From Deltaproteobacteria bacterium (GTDB taxonomy: Bacteria; Myxococcota_A; Polyangia; HGW-17): a stretch of 5,556 nucleotides of DNA. Made by a program: the position numbers and the translations under genes. Shown here piece after piece: positions 5,113 to 5,556 of the stretch. Positions within the stretch are counted from its first letter, which is position 1, and each line of letters opens with the position of its first letter. The stretch spans positions 1 through 5,556 of the forward strand of contig QKIM01000502.1 of NCBI GenBank assembly GCA_003249585.1, given 5' to 3'. Below the pieces are notes generated by a model that saw only the letters and a list, made by a program, of their open reading frames with translations, was not told where the DNA came from and did no database searches.

Positions 5113-5556
5113 TCAGCGGGGGTTTTTGATCTGGGACTGGGCGGCTTTGATGATGGAGCGGTACACCTTGCCGGGGGACATGGAGATGCCCGAGAGGCCG
5201 ATGAGGTGCAGGCGCTCGACGGTGTAGACGTCCCCGCCGTGCTCGCCGCAGATGAAGATCTCGAAGTGGGGATCCTCGGCTCTGGCCTCGGTCACGAAGG
5301 TGCGCACCAGCTTCTCTACCATGGGGTGGATGGAGATGAAGGGGTGGCGATCGAAGTAGCCGCGCTCCACGTAGACGGGGAGGAATTTGTCCGCATCGTC
5401 ACGGGAGATGGCCAGGGTGGTCTGGGTGAGGTCGTTGGTCCCGAAGGAGGCGAAGCCGTAGCGCGGGTGCGCCTCTGCGGGGACGCCGGGGATCTGCTGG
5501 CGGAGGGCCTGGACCATCTCCTTGCCCTGCAGCGCGGCGGCGGGAGTCTCCACCAT
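5113..5556 (-). CDS. ppdK: C-terminal PEP-binding barrel of a pyruvate phosphate dikinase-like enzyme (5' end outside window)
   Basis: The visible 147 residues match the end of pyruvate phosphate dikinase, which interconverts pyruvate, ATP and Pi with phosphoenolpyruvate, AMP and PPi in the cytoplasm. Diagnostic motifs are MVETPAAAL at the window edge (equivalent to MIE745 in the Clostridium symbiosum enzyme), FGTNDLTQTTLAISRDDA with Asn41 and Asp42, and ICGEHGGD with the catalytic acid Cys103 (Cys831 there). All visible active-site residues are kept. The Met at the edge is inside the conserved barrel, so the gene continues upstream with its ATP-grasp and phosphohistidine domains. Two differences stand out: about ten extra residues before FGTND, and a changed end (SMSPGKVYRS instead of the usual SCSPFRVPIA). 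It may therefore be a divergent paralogue rather than the housekeeping enzyme. PEP synthase fits less well because of the GEHGG motif. Confidence 0.85.
   Translation of the reverse strand: MVETPAAALQGKEMVQALRQQIPGVPAEAHPRYGFASFGTNDLTQTTLAISRDDADKFLPVYVERGYFDRHPFISIHPMVEKLVRTFVTEARAEDPHFEIFICGEHGGDVYTVERLHLIGLSGISMSPGKVYRSIIKAAQSQIKNPR

Noticed and set aside
5033..5227. Plus-strand open frame after the 4980 repeat, as a possible third operon gene
   Set aside because: It has no ribosome site and no recognisable features, and it runs antisense into the dikinase-like gene.

Overview
The window (about 60% GC by eye, densely coded, short gaps) looks like the chromosome of a Gram-negative bacterium, most likely of the former Deltaproteobacteria (Myxococcota or Bradymonadales-like). 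The clues are two lipoprotein signal peptides, outer-membrane barrel-like proteins, a Cys-rich secreted SUMF1-domain protein of a style common in that group, and a lipoprotein with an Asn-Asn-x spacer after its lipid anchor. This placement rests on protein style only; there is no marker gene.

Layout. Bases 1-773 (+) are the 3' end of a hybrid signalling protein: a receiver domain followed by an Hpt domain. After a 37-base gap, 811-1716 (+) encodes a SUMF1/FGE-sulfatase-fold protein that lacks the catalytic cysteine pair of true formylglycine-generating enzymes. It converges on, and overlaps by 15 bases with, 1702-3240 (-), a 512-residue YfbK-like von Willebrand factor A lipoprotein with a complete MIDAS motif. 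A 284-base divergent intergenic region (3241-3524) holds a strong-looking sigma70-type promoter for the next pair and a weaker one for the VWA gene. Bases 3525-4340 (+) and 4389-4976 (+) form a probable two-gene operon of envelope proteins: a lipoprotein with a beta-rich, barrel-like body and a C-terminal coiled coil, then a smaller exported beta-rich protein. A 136-base convergent gap with a GC-rich inverted repeat leads to 5113-5556 (-), the C-terminal part of a pyruvate phosphate dikinase-like enzyme that continues beyond the window.

How the parts fit. Apart from the two-gene operon, the genes do not form an obvious single pathway. The middle of the window is a cell-envelope neighbourhood of four exported proteins in three transcription units, flanked by a signalling gene and a central-metabolism gene. 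I see no CRISPR, tRNA, rRNA, insertion sequence, phage gene or toxin-antitoxin pair. Nothing here can be called a new system with confidence. The best leads are the uncharacterised envelope operon with its operator-like repeats, the non-catalytic SUMF1 protein with a possibly leaderless start, and the Asn-rich VWA lipoprotein.
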